Of a DNA stretch of 31,529 nt, positions 1 through 7,745 are shown one piece after another (the stretch's first letter is position 1; each line of letters starts with the position of its first letter). A program made the position numbers and the translations under genes. The notes beneath the pieces were generated by a model. It did no database searches, was not told the DNA's origin, and saw only the letters and a list, made by a program, of their open reading frames with translations. Source of the DNA: an uncultured bacterium (GTDB lineage Bacteria > Patescibacteriota > Patescibacteriia > Patescibacteriales > UBA12465); contig CALJZR010000069.1 in the NCBI GenBank assembly GCA_937983635.1, positions 1 through 31,529 on the forward strand, read 5' to 3'.

Positions 1-162
1 TGCCAGTTCAAGCCCGCCGATGTTGCCGCCTTCAGGATTATCAGGATTACTGGTTATCGGATTTTGGAAGAAAAATCGCCATAAGAGGTAGCCAAGCAAG
101 ACCACTAAGCCCAGGAAGGCGAGGATAAGCAGGATTTTTTTGTATTTAGTGATAAAACCCAT
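1..162 (-). CDS. Membrane-anchored protein, N-terminal part only (cut by window edge)
   Basis: An open frame on the minus strand starts with ATG at 162 and runs 54 codons to position 1 without a stop. It begins MGFITKYKKIL, followed by a hydrophobic stretch (about residues 9-26) and then a Pro/Asn/Gly-rich segment, which is the pattern of a signal anchor with an extracytoplasmic linker. No catalytic motif is visible in the part present, so no function is assigned. It is divergent from pilM and no clear Shine-Dalgarno sequence precedes it. The frame is short, but the clean Lys-rich plus hydrophobic N-terminus makes a real gene likely. Confidence 0.6.
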   Translation of the reverse strand, partial: MGFITKYKKILLILAFLGLVVLLGYLLWRFFFQNPITSNPDNPEGGNIGGLELA

Positions 163-247
163 ATTCTTGTTTTTTATTTACGGACTTTGTGATACAATAA
201 TAGATGTTAGGCGTCGACTTTAGGGATTGTCATTTTTCCATTTTTCC

Positions 248-276
248 TTGTCGGCCGTCTTTAAATATTATATACT
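248..276 (+). promoter_or_regulatory. Probable sigma70-type promoter of the pilM operon
   Basis: TTGTCG (248-253) and TATACT (271-276) are separated by 17 bases, a good match to a housekeeping -35/-10 pair. Transcription would start near 283, giving a leader of about 50 bases before pilM at 336. Confidence 0.5.
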
Positions 277-335
277 AGAAGCAAAGAGAATACAATTTTG
301 CGGTCAGTTCGGTTTTACGATAATTTTATCTACTT

Positions 336-1382
336 ATGGGTTTATTTTCTTCGGCGAATGACAATTTATTTCTGGGAATTGATATCGGCGACTCTTCTTT
401 AAAGATGGTGGAGCTGAGGAAAAAGGGTAAACAGATCTACCTCTCCAATTACGCTTTTAGTGAAAATGTCAGCGGTGTTAATTTTACTAAGATTGATGAC
501 ATTAATTATTTAGCTCAAGCAATTTTAAAAGTGAAGGCGGAAGCGAACATTAAGGCGCGCAGTGTCACCGCTTCTTTACCGACTTTTTCTGTTTTTTCCT
601 CAATTATTAATTTGCCCCCAACCGATAAAAAGAACATGGATGCGGCGGTAGCGGAGGAGGCAAAGAAAGTTATTCCTTTGCCGGTTGAAGAAATGATTTT
701 AGATTGGAAAATGGTGCCTGGCACACAGCAGGACAAAGAAGGGGCGAGGGTATTTTTAACCGGCTCTCCTAAAAAGCTGGTGCGCCGCTATATTGAAATC
801 TTTCGTCTAGCTAAATTGGAATTAGCCAGCTTGGAAACTGAAACTTTTTCTTTGGTCCGCGGTTTGATGGGCAATGATCCGTCTACTGTGATGATTGTTG
901 AAATTGGTGCTAATAGTACCGATTTGTCTGTCGTGCAAGAAAGCATCCCCGTCTTAAATCGCAGCTTAGAAATTTGTGGCGGCACCGTGACTGCAGCTTT
1001 AGCGGAAAAATTAGGCCTTAGTTTTAACCAAGCAGAACAATTTAAATTTGATCTCAGCGCCTCTTTATCCGATTCTTCCAAAGAGGAATTACCACAACTA
1101 ATTGTTAAGGCTTTAGCCCCGGTTATTCATGAAATTGAGTACATGCGGGAATTTTTTCAAAGCAACGGCGGCGGGCGTAAAATTGAAAAAGTTATCTTGT
1201 CTGGCGGTGGCGCCCTGCTTATGAATTTAGCCGACTACCTTTCCCACCATCTCAACCTCCAAGTTATTATTGGCGATCCTTTTAGCCGCATTATTTATCC
1301 CTCGGAAATGAAGCCGATTATTGCAGAAGTGGGTCCGAAGTTGGCGGTAGCGGCCGGGCTTGCTTTAAGAGAAATTTCTTAA
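336..1382 (+). CDS. pilM: Type IV pilus assembly protein PilM (actin-like ATPase)
   Basis: PilM is a cytoplasmic actin/FtsA-fold protein that binds the N-terminal tail of PilN and links the assembly ATPase to the inner-membrane alignment complex. The 348-residue product has the expected ATP-binding signatures: a phosphate-1 loop LGIDIGDSSLKMVEL (about 13-27), a phosphate-2 segment VEIGANSTDLSVV (about 188-200) and an adenosine-contact glycine run VILSGGGALL (about 286-295). Length is normal for the family. It starts at ATG 336, the first start after the predicted promoter, with no strong ribosome-binding site. It heads a tight operon with pilN starting 10 bases after its stop. Assignment rests on motifs plus gene order and is firm. 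Confidence 0.93.
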   Translation: MGLFSSANDNLFLGIDIGDSSLKMVELRKKGKQIYLSNYAFSENVSGVNFTKIDDINYLAQAILKVKAEANIKARSVTASLPTFSVFSSIINLPPTDKKNMDAAVAEEAKKVIPLPVEEMILDWKMVPGTQQDKEGARVFLTGSPKKLVRRYIEIFRLAKLELASLETETFSLVRGLMGNDPSTVMIVEIGANSTDLSVVQESIPVLNRSLEICGGTVTAALAEKLGLSFNQAEQFKFDLSASLSDSSKEELPQLIVKALAPVIHEIEYMREFFQSNGGGRKIEKVILSGGGALLMNLADYLSHHLNLQVIIGDPFSRIIYPSEMKPIIAEVGPKLAVAAGLALREIS

Positions 1383-1392
1383 ATTTGTCGAT

Positions 1393-2049
1393 GTGTTAAA
1401 TTTCAAATTAAAAAAGAATAAAAGTGTCGCCCAGCAGCTGGCAGATTCTCCTCAGAATCCTAAGGTGTTGGAAGTGAATTTAATCAAGAACGAAATTCCG
1501 GTTGATTTTGATTTTGGCAAACATCTCGGTACGCTCCTTTTTTCTTTGTTTATCGCGGCTATCTTTATTGCAGAAATTTATCTTGGTCTTAATTGGTGGT
1601 CAGATTATGAGAATGAAAGAGTTCTCGCAACAGAGGCCAAGTTTAATCAGGTTTCTACAGAGATTAAGACGATGAAGGGTGAGTCTGACGAAATTTTAGC
1701 TTTTAAACAGCGCCTGGATTTAACGGAAGCTTTACTGGATAATCATATTTACTGGACCAACTTTTTTAATTGGTTGGAGAAAAATACTCTTAGCAGCGTT
1801 AACTATAATAGTTTTTCCGGCAGTGCCAACGGTGTTTATGAATTAGGGGCGACCGCTAAAACTTTCCGGGATGTCAGTTGGCAAACGCGGGCACTTTTAG
1901 AAGATCCGGCGGTAATTTCCGCCCGGGTCGATAGCGCCGACACTGAACGTTCAGATAGTCCTGACCAGGAAAAAAATGCGGTAGCTGATGTTAATTTTGT
2001 TTTAAGCTTGAAAGTTGAGCCTTCATTATTTAAATCAAATTTGAAGTAG
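1393..2049 (+). CDS. pilN: Type IV pilus inner-membrane alignment protein PilN
   Basis: PilN is a bitopic inner-membrane protein that pairs with PilO. The 218-residue product has a cytoplasmic N-terminus (about 1-45) containing EVNLIKNEIP in the place of the family's NLLP PilM-binding element. One transmembrane helix follows (about 47-68), then a coiled-coil-like periplasmic segment and a small C-terminal domain. The start is GTG at 1393, because the ATG two bases earlier is in a frame that stops at once. PilN sequences are poorly conserved, so the call leans on topology and on position between pilM and pilO. Confidence 0.85.
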   Translation: MLNFKLKKNKSVAQQLADSPQNPKVLEVNLIKNEIPVDFDFGKHLGTLLFSLFIAAIFIAEIYLGLNWWSDYENERVLATEAKFNQVSTEIKTMKGESDEILAFKQRLDLTEALLDNHIYWTNFFNWLEKNTLSSVNYNSFSGSANGVYELGATAKTFRDVSWQTRALLEDPAVISARVDSADTERSDSPDQEKNAVADVNFVLSLKVEPSLFKSNLK

Positions 2050-2056
2050 ATAAATT

Positions 2057-2689
2057 ATGCCCGTTACTCCTCCCCCCAAAAAAAATAATCAGAATAACTT
2101 GAATATTTTTCTTAATGCCAATTTTAATCTATTGGTAGTTTTTGTTGTTATTATTTTTTTAGCTGGTGCCTATTTTTTAGCGATTAAGCCTAAATTTGAA
2201 ATTACCCTAGTTGCTATTCGAGATAACATTGCGCAACAGGAACAATTTTATCAAGGACAGCGACAAAAATTAGCCGATCTTAAGGCCGCTGCCGATCTTT
2301 ATCATCAGATTGACGATAATGATATTGCCCGTGTTAACGCTGTTTTGCCCAATGAATATGCTAAGGAAAAATTATTTGGTGAATTGGAAGATATTCTTTT
2401 GCAGAAAGGTTTAATCCTTAGCAGTATGAGTCTGACTAAAATAGGAGAAGGGGATGGTAGTACGGAGCCTTTAGCGGCTAAAGATCAGAGTATTTTATCG
2501 ATTCCCAATGCTGCTCATGTTGGCGTTATTCAGGCGGAAATGGCTTTAATTGCCACTGATTATTCTGCTTTAAAAAACCTTTTGCCTTTGATTGAGGGAC
2601 ACTTGCAATTAATTGATATTCAATCATTAACTTTTGATCCTTCCGAAAAAACCGCTCATATTATTTTTTATACTTATTATTTTAAATAA
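2057..2689 (+). CDS. pilO: Type IV pilus inner-membrane alignment protein PilO
   Basis: PilO forms a heterodimer with PilN that spans the periplasm and tunes pilus dynamics. The 210-residue product has a short cytoplasmic tail rich in Pro, Lys and Asn, a transmembrane helix (about 22-44), a long helical stretch predicted to be a coiled coil (about 50-95) and a compact C-terminal domain ending in beta-like sequence, the usual PilO plan. It starts 7 bases after pilN. The assignment is from topology and gene order rather than diagnostic residues. Confidence 0.85.
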   Translation: MPVTPPPKKNNQNNLNIFLNANFNLLVVFVVIIFLAGAYFLAIKPKFEITLVAIRDNIAQQEQFYQGQRQKLADLKAAADLYHQIDDNDIARVNAVLPNEYAKEKLFGELEDILLQKGLILSSMSLTKIGEGDGSTEPLAAKDQSILSIPNAAHVGVIQAEMALIATDYSALKNLLPLIEGHLQLIDIQSLTFDPSEKTAHIIFYTYYFK

Positions 2690-2697
2690 GCTTTCTT

Positions 2698-3051
2698 ATG
2701 TCTTCTCGCCGTAGCGCCAGTATCTACATTTTAATCGGCACTCTTTTAATTGTTGGTATTTTAATTTTTGCTTTTAAAGATCGCTTGCTTTCTTATTTGA
2801 GCGCGCGAGTTTTTGGTGCGGAACAGACTGCGGGCGAAACCGTCTTGCATGCTTCGGCCGCTAGTGTTATTAATTTGGAAATTTTAGATAATAAAAATTT
2901 TGAAAAATTATCAGATAACGTCATTTATTTTGATTTTAACCAAGTGGGCAAGCCTGTTCCCAATAACACTAATTTACAGGCTCCAGCCTGGCAAGCAGTT
3001 TATCTTGGCAACGCCAATCCTTTTTTAGTAAAAGAAAAGGATAAAAATTAG
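2698..3051 (+). CDS. Small membrane-anchored protein in the PilP position
   Basis: This 117-residue protein has one N-terminal transmembrane helix (about 8-25) and a short extracytoplasmic part with an Asn-rich, Pro-containing end. It lies between pilO and pilB, 8 bases after pilO, where many type IV pilus operons carry pilP or another accessory factor. It has no lipobox cysteine and is shorter than PilP, and I see no convincing PilP beta-domain signature. A role in the pilus inner-membrane complex is inferred from position only. Confidence 0.75.
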   Translation: MSSRRSASIYILIGTLLIVGILIFAFKDRLLSYLSARVFGAEQTAGETVLHASAASVINLEILDNKNFEKLSDNVIYFDFNQVGKPVPNNTNLQAPAWQAVYLGNANPFLVKEKDKN

Positions 3052-3074
3052 TTGCTAGCCTCCTATTTTTAACT

Positions 3075-4832
3075 ATGGATCAGCAAGATCAGCTTCTGCT
3101 CATATTGCAGGAAAAAAAATTAATTAGTGCCGAACAGGCTCTAGAACTGAGAGCGCAAGCCGTGGCCGCTAAAAAAGAGCTGCCTAATTTTTTATTGGAA
3201 AAAAAAATATTAAATGAAGAACAGTTGACTGAGGCTAAGGCTGATTTATATAACCTTCCTTATCACGCTCATACCGATGAAGCCATCCCTGAGGAAGTTT
3301 TAAATTTTTTACCCGAAGAAATTGCTCGGACTTATAATATTGTTTGTTTTGCGCGCGAGCATAAAGAGATTAGCATCGGCATGGTAGAGCCAAATTTAAA
3401 GGCGATGGAGGCTGTTAATTTTCTGGCTTTAGATGAGAAGCTGACGGTGAAATATTATTTAATTTCCATTAGTAACTGGCAGAAAATCTTCAAGCAGTAC
3501 CAGAAAATTGAAGAGGAAATTTCCAGCGCTTTGGAAGTTAAAGCCAAGGAAGAAAGTGATGATGTGGTGGCGATCAAAGGCGAGGATTCTGCTATGGTTG
3601 ATGATGAGGATATCAACAGCGCTCCGGTGTCCAGAATCGTTTCGGTTATTATCCGCCACGCCGTTGAAGCGCGGGCCAGCGATATCCACATTGAGCCTTT
3701 TGATAAGGAGAGTCGAGTCCGCTATCGCATTGATGGTATCTTACACACCTCCCTCACTCTGCCTAAAAGTATTCATAATGCTATTATTGCCCGTGTTAAG
3801 GTTATGGCTAAGCTGAAATTAGACGAAACGCGCGTCCCTCAAGATGGACGTATTCGTTTATTAGTTAGCGGCCGGGCAGTTGATTTTCGTATTTCTACTC
3901 TACCCCTAGCTAGCCAAGAGAAGGTGGTAATGCGTATTTTAGATACCGCCAAAGGGGCGCCGGCTTTAGCCGATCTCGGCTTTAACACCAATTCTCTAAG
4001 GGCAATGAACGAAGCGGCCAAGAAAACTAGCGGTATTATTTTGGTTACCGGCCCCACTGGTTCTGGTAAAACTACAACTTTATACTCACTCTTGGATATT
4101 TTGAATCAAGAAGGAGTTAATATTTCCACCCTTGAAGATCCGATTGAATACGAAATGAAAGGTATTAACCAATCACAAGTGCGACCGAAGGTGGGCTTTA
4201 CTTTCGCCAGCGGTTTACGTTCACTTTTGCGTCAAGATCCCAACATTATCATGGTCGGCGAAATCCGCGATGAAGAAACAGCTGAATTATCCATTCATGC
4301 TTCTTTGACCGGCCACTTAGTTATTTCCACTCTGCACACCAACGATGCTATTGGCGCCGTTTTCCGTCTTTTAGATATGAAAATTGAGCGCTTTTTGCTA
4401 GCTTCAACTTTAAAGACGGTGGTTGCTCAGCGTCTAGCTCGGCGTTTATGTGATCACTGTAAAAAAGAATTTACTTTGCCTGTCTCAGAACTAGAGAAAT
4501 TATCACTGGAATTAAAAGGGGTTCCTGCCGGTATTATGTCTAAAGAACTGCCAGGGCTGACCAATCCTAATGACCTTAGCGCTTTTAAATTTTATCAGCC
4601 CGTTGGTTGCAGTCGTTGTGAAAATACTGGCTTTACCGGTCGGGTGGCTATTTCTGAGGTTATTGATATTAATGATGAACTTAAAGAGATGATTAATCAG
4701 GGTGATCGTAATTTTAATATTGAAGCGGTTAAGAAGAGCCAGGAATTTATTTCTATTAAACAGGACGGCGTTATTAAAGTCGTTAAAGGAATTACGACGA
4801 TTGAAGAAGTCTTACGTGTTATTGAAAGCTAA
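3075..4832 (+). CDS. pilB: Type IV pilus extension ATPase PilB
   Basis: PilB is the hexameric cytoplasmic ATPase that drives pilin polymerisation. The 585-residue product has an N-terminal GspE/MshEN-like domain (about 1-145), a linker, and the secretion-ATPase core. Visible motifs are Walker A GPTGSGKTT (326-334), an Asp box STLEDPIEYE (351-360), Walker B IIMVGEIRDEET (391-402), a His box LTGHLVISTLHTND (411-424), and two CxxC pairs (C459/C462 and C512/C515) forming the zinc site typical of PilB/GspE and absent from the retraction ATPase PilT. Length and motif order are normal. No pilT is present in this window. Confidence 0.97.
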   Translation: MDQQDQLLLILQEKKLISAEQALELRAQAVAAKKELPNFLLEKKILNEEQLTEAKADLYNLPYHAHTDEAIPEEVLNFLPEEIARTYNIVCFAREHKEISIGMVEPNLKAMEAVNFLALDEKLTVKYYLISISNWQKIFKQYQKIEEEISSALEVKAKEESDDVVAIKGEDSAMVDDEDINSAPVSRIVSVIIRHAVEARASDIHIEPFDKESRVRYRIDGILHTSLTLPKSIHNAIIARVKVMAKLKLDETRVPQDGRIRLLVSGRAVDFRISTLPLASQEKVVMRILDTAKGAPALADLGFNTNSLRAMNEAAKKTSGIILVTGPTGSGKTTTLYSLLDILNQEGVNISTLEDPIEYEMKGINQSQVRPKVGFTFASGLRSLLRQDPNIIMVGEIRDEETAELSIHASLTGHLVISTLHTNDAIGAVFRLLDMKIERFLLASTLKTVVAQRLARRLCDHCKKEFTLPVSELEKLSLELKGVPAGIMSKELPGLTNPNDLSAFKFYQPVGCSRCENTGFTGRVAISEVIDINDELKEMINQGDRNFNIEAVKKSQEFISIKQDGVIKVVKGITTIEEVLRVIES

Positions 4833-4836
4833 ATTT

Positions 4837-6045
4837 ATGCCGATTTTTAAATACAAAGCGAAAAACAACAAGACTGGCCGTAACAAGTCGGAATTAACCG
4901 TCGGCATTAATGAAAATGAAGTTGTTTCTCGTTTGCGCCGGCGCGATTTTTCGGTGCTCTCCATCGCTGATGTTAGCGATAGCCTGGAGGCAAAATTAAA
5001 TTTACTTATCAACCCGATTAAGGTTAAGGATTTAGTAATTTTTTCCCGTCAGTTTTCGGTGATGATTTCTGCTAATGTGCCTGTGGTTGAATCACTTTTG
5101 ATTTTAATCGACCAGACTAATAATTTTTCCCTTAAGAATATGATTGCCAATATCGCCTTCGAGGTTGATAGCGGCTCTTTGTTGTCTGATTCTTTTGCCA
5201 AGCGTCCGAAAATATTTTCGGAATTTTTCGTGAATATTATTAAGAGTGGTGAAACCTCCGGTAAATTAGATGAGGTTTTAACTTATTTGGCCGATGAAAT
5301 GGAAAAAAGTTATGACATGGGGGCAAAGGTGAAAGGCGCGATGATTTACCCAGTTTTTATTTTGGCAGGTTTAGCTGGCGTTGGCGTCGTCTTGATGGTT
5401 TACGTTATTCCTAACTTAACCGCCATTTTAACGGAAACTGGGATGAAGTTGCCGCTGGCTACTAGAATTATTATTGCGATTTCCAGTTTCATGAAAAATT
5501 ATTTAATTTTAATTGCTCTGTCGGTGGCGGGCTTGATTTTTGCTGGTCGTTATTATTTTCGGACGGAGATGGGCCGCTATCAATTAGATGCTTTTAAGTT
5601 AAAGATGCCAATTTTTGGCATGCTTTTTAAATATATTTATTTAATGCGTTTTACCCGTTCTCTATCCACTTTACTTAAGGGCGGAGTGACTATTACTCGC
5701 GCCTTAGAAATTACTGCTAATGTCGTTGGTAATGTTATTTATCGCGATTTAATTTTGGAAACTCTGAATTCCATCAACGATGGTAATCCTTTATCGACGG
5801 TAATGGAAAACAGCAACGATGTGCCCAAGATGGTACCCCAGATGATTAGCGTTGGTGAGCGCACCGGTCGTTTAGATTCAGTGTTGGATAAAATTACGGA
5901 TTTTTATGGTCGGGAAGCGGGCACGATGTTGTCGAATTTAAGTACTTTAATGGAGCCTTTGATCATGGTCGTGATGGGTGTTGGCGTCGGTATCATGGTG
6001 GCCGCTATTTTAATGCCGATGTACAATATGGCCAGCCAGTTTTAA
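4837..6045 (+). CDS. pilC: Type IV pilus inner-membrane platform protein PilC
   Basis: PilC is the polytopic platform that couples PilB motion to pilin addition. The chosen start is ATG 4837, five bases after the pilB stop, giving 402 residues (MPIFKYKAKN...), the normal family length. The frame stays open upstream to 4702, but that would only add a tail overlapping pilB. Two repeated T2SSF domains are visible: the first near 66-190 with the family element FSRQFSVMISANVP, the second near 265-395 with MRFTRSLSTLLKGGV. Transmembrane helices lie at about 169-191, 223-240 and 375-397. Assignment is firm. Confidence 0.96.
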   Translation: MPIFKYKAKNNKTGRNKSELTVGINENEVVSRLRRRDFSVLSIADVSDSLEAKLNLLINPIKVKDLVIFSRQFSVMISANVPVVESLLILIDQTNNFSLKNMIANIAFEVDSGSLLSDSFAKRPKIFSEFFVNIIKSGETSGKLDEVLTYLADEMEKSYDMGAKVKGAMIYPVFILAGLAGVGVVLMVYVIPNLTAILTETGMKLPLATRIIIAISSFMKNYLILIALSVAGLIFAGRYYFRTEMGRYQLDAFKLKMPIFGMLFKYIYLMRFTRSLSTLLKGGVTITRALEITANVVGNVIYRDLILETLNSINDGNPLSTVMENSNDVPKMVPQMISVGERTGRLDSVLDKITDFYGREAGTMLSNLSTLMEPLIMVVMGVGVGIMVAAILMPMYNMASQF

Positions 6046-6072
6046 ATTATTGTCTGGTGCTGACTCTAATCA

Positions 6073-6101
6073 TTGTGGTTCTTTGTTAATTTTGCTATAA
6101 T
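6073..6101 (+). promoter_or_regulatory. Promoter of pilin 1
   Basis: TTGTGG (6073-6078), a 17-base spacer and a perfect TATAAT (6096-6101) lie in the gap after pilC. The predicted transcript begins near 6108, leaving an 80-base leader before pilin 1. Confidence 0.6.
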
Positions 6102-6122
6102 TTAATTATCTTATAATTTATT

Positions 6123-6160
6123 TACGCTTACGCCTTTACCACCGGTATTAAGGGTGTAAA
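6123..6160 (+). promoter_or_regulatory. Possible hairpin in the pilin 1 leader
   Basis: In the leader, TTACGCC near the left end can pair with GGTGTAA near the right end (7 pairs, one G-U), enclosing a smaller TACC/GGTA stem. It lies upstream of a near-consensus Shine-Dalgarno sequence and could act on mRNA stability or translation of this abundant structural protein. No riboswitch family is recognised, and pairing was judged by eye. Confidence 0.25.
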
Positions 6161-6171
6161 CGGAAATTTTT

Positions 6172-6182
6172 GAAAGGGGGTG
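6172..6182 (+). promoter_or_regulatory. Near-consensus ribosome binding site of pilin 1
   Basis: GAAAGGGGGTG, ending six bases before ATG 6188, is one substitution away from the ideal AAGGAGGTG complement of 16S rRNA. It fixes the start at 6188 rather than the in-frame TTG at 6170. Most other starts in the window lack such a site. Confidence 0.7.
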
Positions 6183-6187
6183 AATTT

Positions 6188-6604
6188 ATGAAAAACAAAA
6201 AAGGTTTTACATTAATCGAATTATTGGTGGTTATTGCCATCATCGGTTTGCTTTCCACGCTGTCAGTTTTGGCCTTAAATGGCGCCAGAGCTCGTGCTCG
6301 TGACGCTAAGCGTATTTCTGATATCAAGCAGGTTCAGACCGCCTTGGAAATGTATTACAACGAAAATAATGCTTACCCTGCAGCTTTAAGCCAACTGACT
6401 ACTACCACCCCTCCGCTTTTGCGAACTATCCCAACGGCACCGACGCCGTTTGATGGTAGCTGTACCAGCGGCAATAACACCTATACTTATAGCGCCGACG
6501 CAGGTTCAGGCGGTGTTGCTTCTTACTCCATTGGCTATTGTCTTGGCGCGGCTACAGGTAACGTTACCGCCGGTGCTAAAACCGCCACTCCCGCTGGTCT
6601 ATAA
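6188..6604 (+). CDS. Type IV pilin 1 (major pilin-like)
   Basis: A 138-residue prepilin with a short basic leader (MKNKKG) and the class III prepilin site G|FTLIELLVVIAIIGLLS. Gly at -1 and Glu at +5 are both present, as needed for PilD cleavage and subunit docking. The hydrophobic helix is followed by the polar alpha1-C segment ARARARDAKRISDIKQVQTALEMYY, typical of pseudopilin/PilA-like proteins. The small globular domain has two cysteines that could form a disulfide. Its own promoter and terminator make it a single-gene unit. The mature product is identical to pilin 2 as far as I can read. Confidence 0.93.
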   Translation: MKNKKGFTLIELLVVIAIIGLLSTLSVLALNGARARARDAKRISDIKQVQTALEMYYNENNAYPAALSQLTTTTPPLLRTIPTAPTPFDGSCTSGNNTYTYSADAGSGGVASYSIGYCLGAATGNVTAGAKTATPAGL

Positions 6605-6628
6605 AATTTATTTTATATCAGTGTACAA

Positions 6629-6654
6629 AAATCCGCTTCCCAGCGGATTTTTTG
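6629..6654 (+). terminator. Terminator of pilin 1
   Basis: AAATCCGC (6629-6636) pairs perfectly with GCGGATTT (6643-6650) around a six-base loop, followed by a T run: a rho-independent terminator 25 bases after the pilin 1 stop. Confidence 0.85.
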
Positions 6655-6683
6655 TTGCCTCTTTGCCAGAATTATGGTATTAT
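6655..6683 (+). promoter_or_regulatory. Promoter of pilin 2
   Basis: TTGCCT (6655-6660), a 17-base spacer and TATTAT (6678-6683) preceded by TGG (extended -10 character) start within the T tail of the preceding terminator. An identical element recurs 531 bases downstream before pilin 3. Confidence 0.6.
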
Positions 6684-6721
6684 TTAAATAGGCTCAAATC
6701 TTGAGCAATAAATTTAATATT

Positions 6722-7135
6722 ATGAACAAAAAAGGTTTTACATTAATCGAATTATTGGTGGTTATTGCCATTATTGGTTTGCTTTCCACGCTGTCAGTTT
6801 TGGCCTTAAATGGCGCCAGAGCTCGTGCTCGTGACGCTAAGCGTATTTCTGATATCAAGCAGGTTCAGACCGCCTTGGAAATGTATTACAACGAAAATAA
6901 TGCTTACCCTGCAGCTTTAAGCCAACTGACTACTACCACCCCTCCGCTTTTGCGAACTATCCCAACGGCACCGACGCCGTTTGATGGTAGCTGTACCAGC
7001 GGCAATAACACCTATACTTATAGCGCCGACGCAGGTTCAGGCGGTGTTGCTTCTTACTCCATTGGCTATTGTCTTGGCGCGGCTACAGGTAACGTTACCG
7101 CCGGTGCTAAAACCGCCACTCCCGCTGGTCTATAA
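6722..7135 (+). CDS. Type IV pilin 2 (duplicate of pilin 1)
   Basis: A 137-residue prepilin starting at ATG 6722 (MNKKGFTLIELLVV...). The in-frame TTG at 6701 is not needed. After the leader peptide it is residue-for-residue the same as pilin 1, and the DNA is identical apart from two silent changes. Its N-terminal coding DNA is closer to pilin 3 than to pilin 1 (ATTATT rather than ATCATC), as expected if the duplication joint lies inside the conserved leader. Dosage increase or a substrate for recombination with pilin 3 are possible reasons; collapse or expansion in assembly must also be considered. Confidence 0.92.
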   Translation: MNKKGFTLIELLVVIAIIGLLSTLSVLALNGARARARDAKRISDIKQVQTALEMYYNENNAYPAALSQLTTTTPPLLRTIPTAPTPFDGSCTSGNNTYTYSADAGSGGVASYSIGYCLGAATGNVTAGAKTATPAGL

Positions 7136-7159
7136 AATTTATTTTATATCAGTGTACAA

Positions 7160-7185
7160 AAATCCGCTTCCCAGCGGATTTTTTG
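7160..7185 (+). terminator. Terminator of pilin 2
   Basis: Exact copy, 531 bases downstream, of the pilin 1 terminator hairpin and T tail. Confidence 0.85.
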
Positions 7186-7214
7186 TTGCCTCTTTGCCAG
7201 AATTATGGTATTAT
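7186..7214 (+). promoter_or_regulatory. Promoter of pilin 3
   Basis: Exact copy of the TTGCCT-17-TATTAT promoter that precedes pilin 2. Confidence 0.6.
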
Positions 7215-7252
7215 TTAAATAGGCTCAAATCTTGAGCAATAAATTTAATATT

Positions 7253-7666
7253 ATGAACAAAAAAGGTTTTACATTAATCGAATTATTGGTGGTTATTGCT
7301 ATTATTGGTTTGCTTTCCACGATGTCGGTTTTGGCCTTAAATGGCGCCCGCGCCCGCGCCCGTGACGCTAAGCGTGTTTCTGACATCAAGCAGATTCAGA
7401 CCGCTTTGGAAATGTATTACAACGAAAACAATGCTTACCCCACCACTTTAAGCCAACTGACTACTACCACCCCTCCAATTTTACGGACTATCCCCACAGC
7501 ACCGACGCCGGCCGATAGTGCGGCGTGCGCTACCGCCAATACTTATACTTACGGTATTGACACGGGTACAGTTGGCGTTGGCTCCTATCATCTTACCTAT
7601 TGCCTTGGTGCCGCTACCGGTAATATTACTGCCGGCCCTAAAACCGCTACTCCGGCTGGTATTTAA
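7253..7666 (+). CDS. Type IV pilin 3 (diverged paralogue)
   Basis: A 137-residue prepilin starting at ATG 7253 with the same cleavage site and N-terminal helix as pilins 1 and 2. The first 95 or so residues match with few changes (L32M-type, I/V swaps), but the C-terminal globular part differs in sequence while keeping two cysteines and the closing GAATGN-TAG-KTATPAG element. Conserved core plus divergent exposed end is what is expected of paralogous pilins with different surface chemistry. It has its own promoter and terminator. Confidence 0.92.
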   Translation: MNKKGFTLIELLVVIAIIGLLSTMSVLALNGARARARDAKRVSDIKQIQTALEMYYNENNAYPTTLSQLTTTTPPILRTIPTAPTPADSAACATANTYTYGIDTGTVGVGSYHLTYCLGAATGNITAGPKTATPAGI

Positions 7667-7687
7667 CCATTATTTAACTTTAAATTT

Positions 7688-7719
7688 AAAGCACGCTTTT
7701 TAGCGTGCTTTTTGTTTTT
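7688..7719 (+). terminator. Terminator of pilin 3
   Basis: AAAGCACGCT (7688-7697) pairs with AGCGTGCTTT (7702-7711) around TTTT, followed by TTTGTTTTT. This is a strong rho-independent terminator closing the pilin array. Confidence 0.88.
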
Positions 7720-7739
7720 AAGCCGGCCTTTGCTATACT
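7712..7739 (+). promoter_or_regulatory. Promoter of the FemAB-like gene, predicted leaderless
   Basis: TTGTTT (7712-7717), a 16-base spacer and TATACT (7734-7739) end only six bases before the ATG at 7746. Initiation at the usual distance would place the first transcript base at or next to the A of the start codon. Confidence 0.5.
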
Positions 7740-7745
7740 AGAATT

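Larger units (their letters stand above)
6194..6724 (+). repeat. 531-bp tandem duplication, copy 1
   Basis: Bases 6194-6724 align without gaps to 6725-7255. I see only two differences, C at 6241 and 6244 against T at 6772 and 6775, both silent (Ile ATC/ATT). The unit carries almost all of a pilin gene, its terminator and the promoter of the next copy. Confidence 0.9.
6725..7255 (+). repeat. 531-bp tandem duplication, copy 2
   Basis: Second copy of the pilin unit. Similarity then continues, at a lower level, into the start of pilin 3 at 7253, so the array is two near-identical units plus one diverged unit. Confidence 0.9.

Noticed and set aside
4702..4836. Longer N-terminus for PilC overlapping pilB
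   Set aside because: The extra 45 residues are unlike any PilC N-terminus, while ATG 4837 gives the standard MPxFKYKA start and family length.
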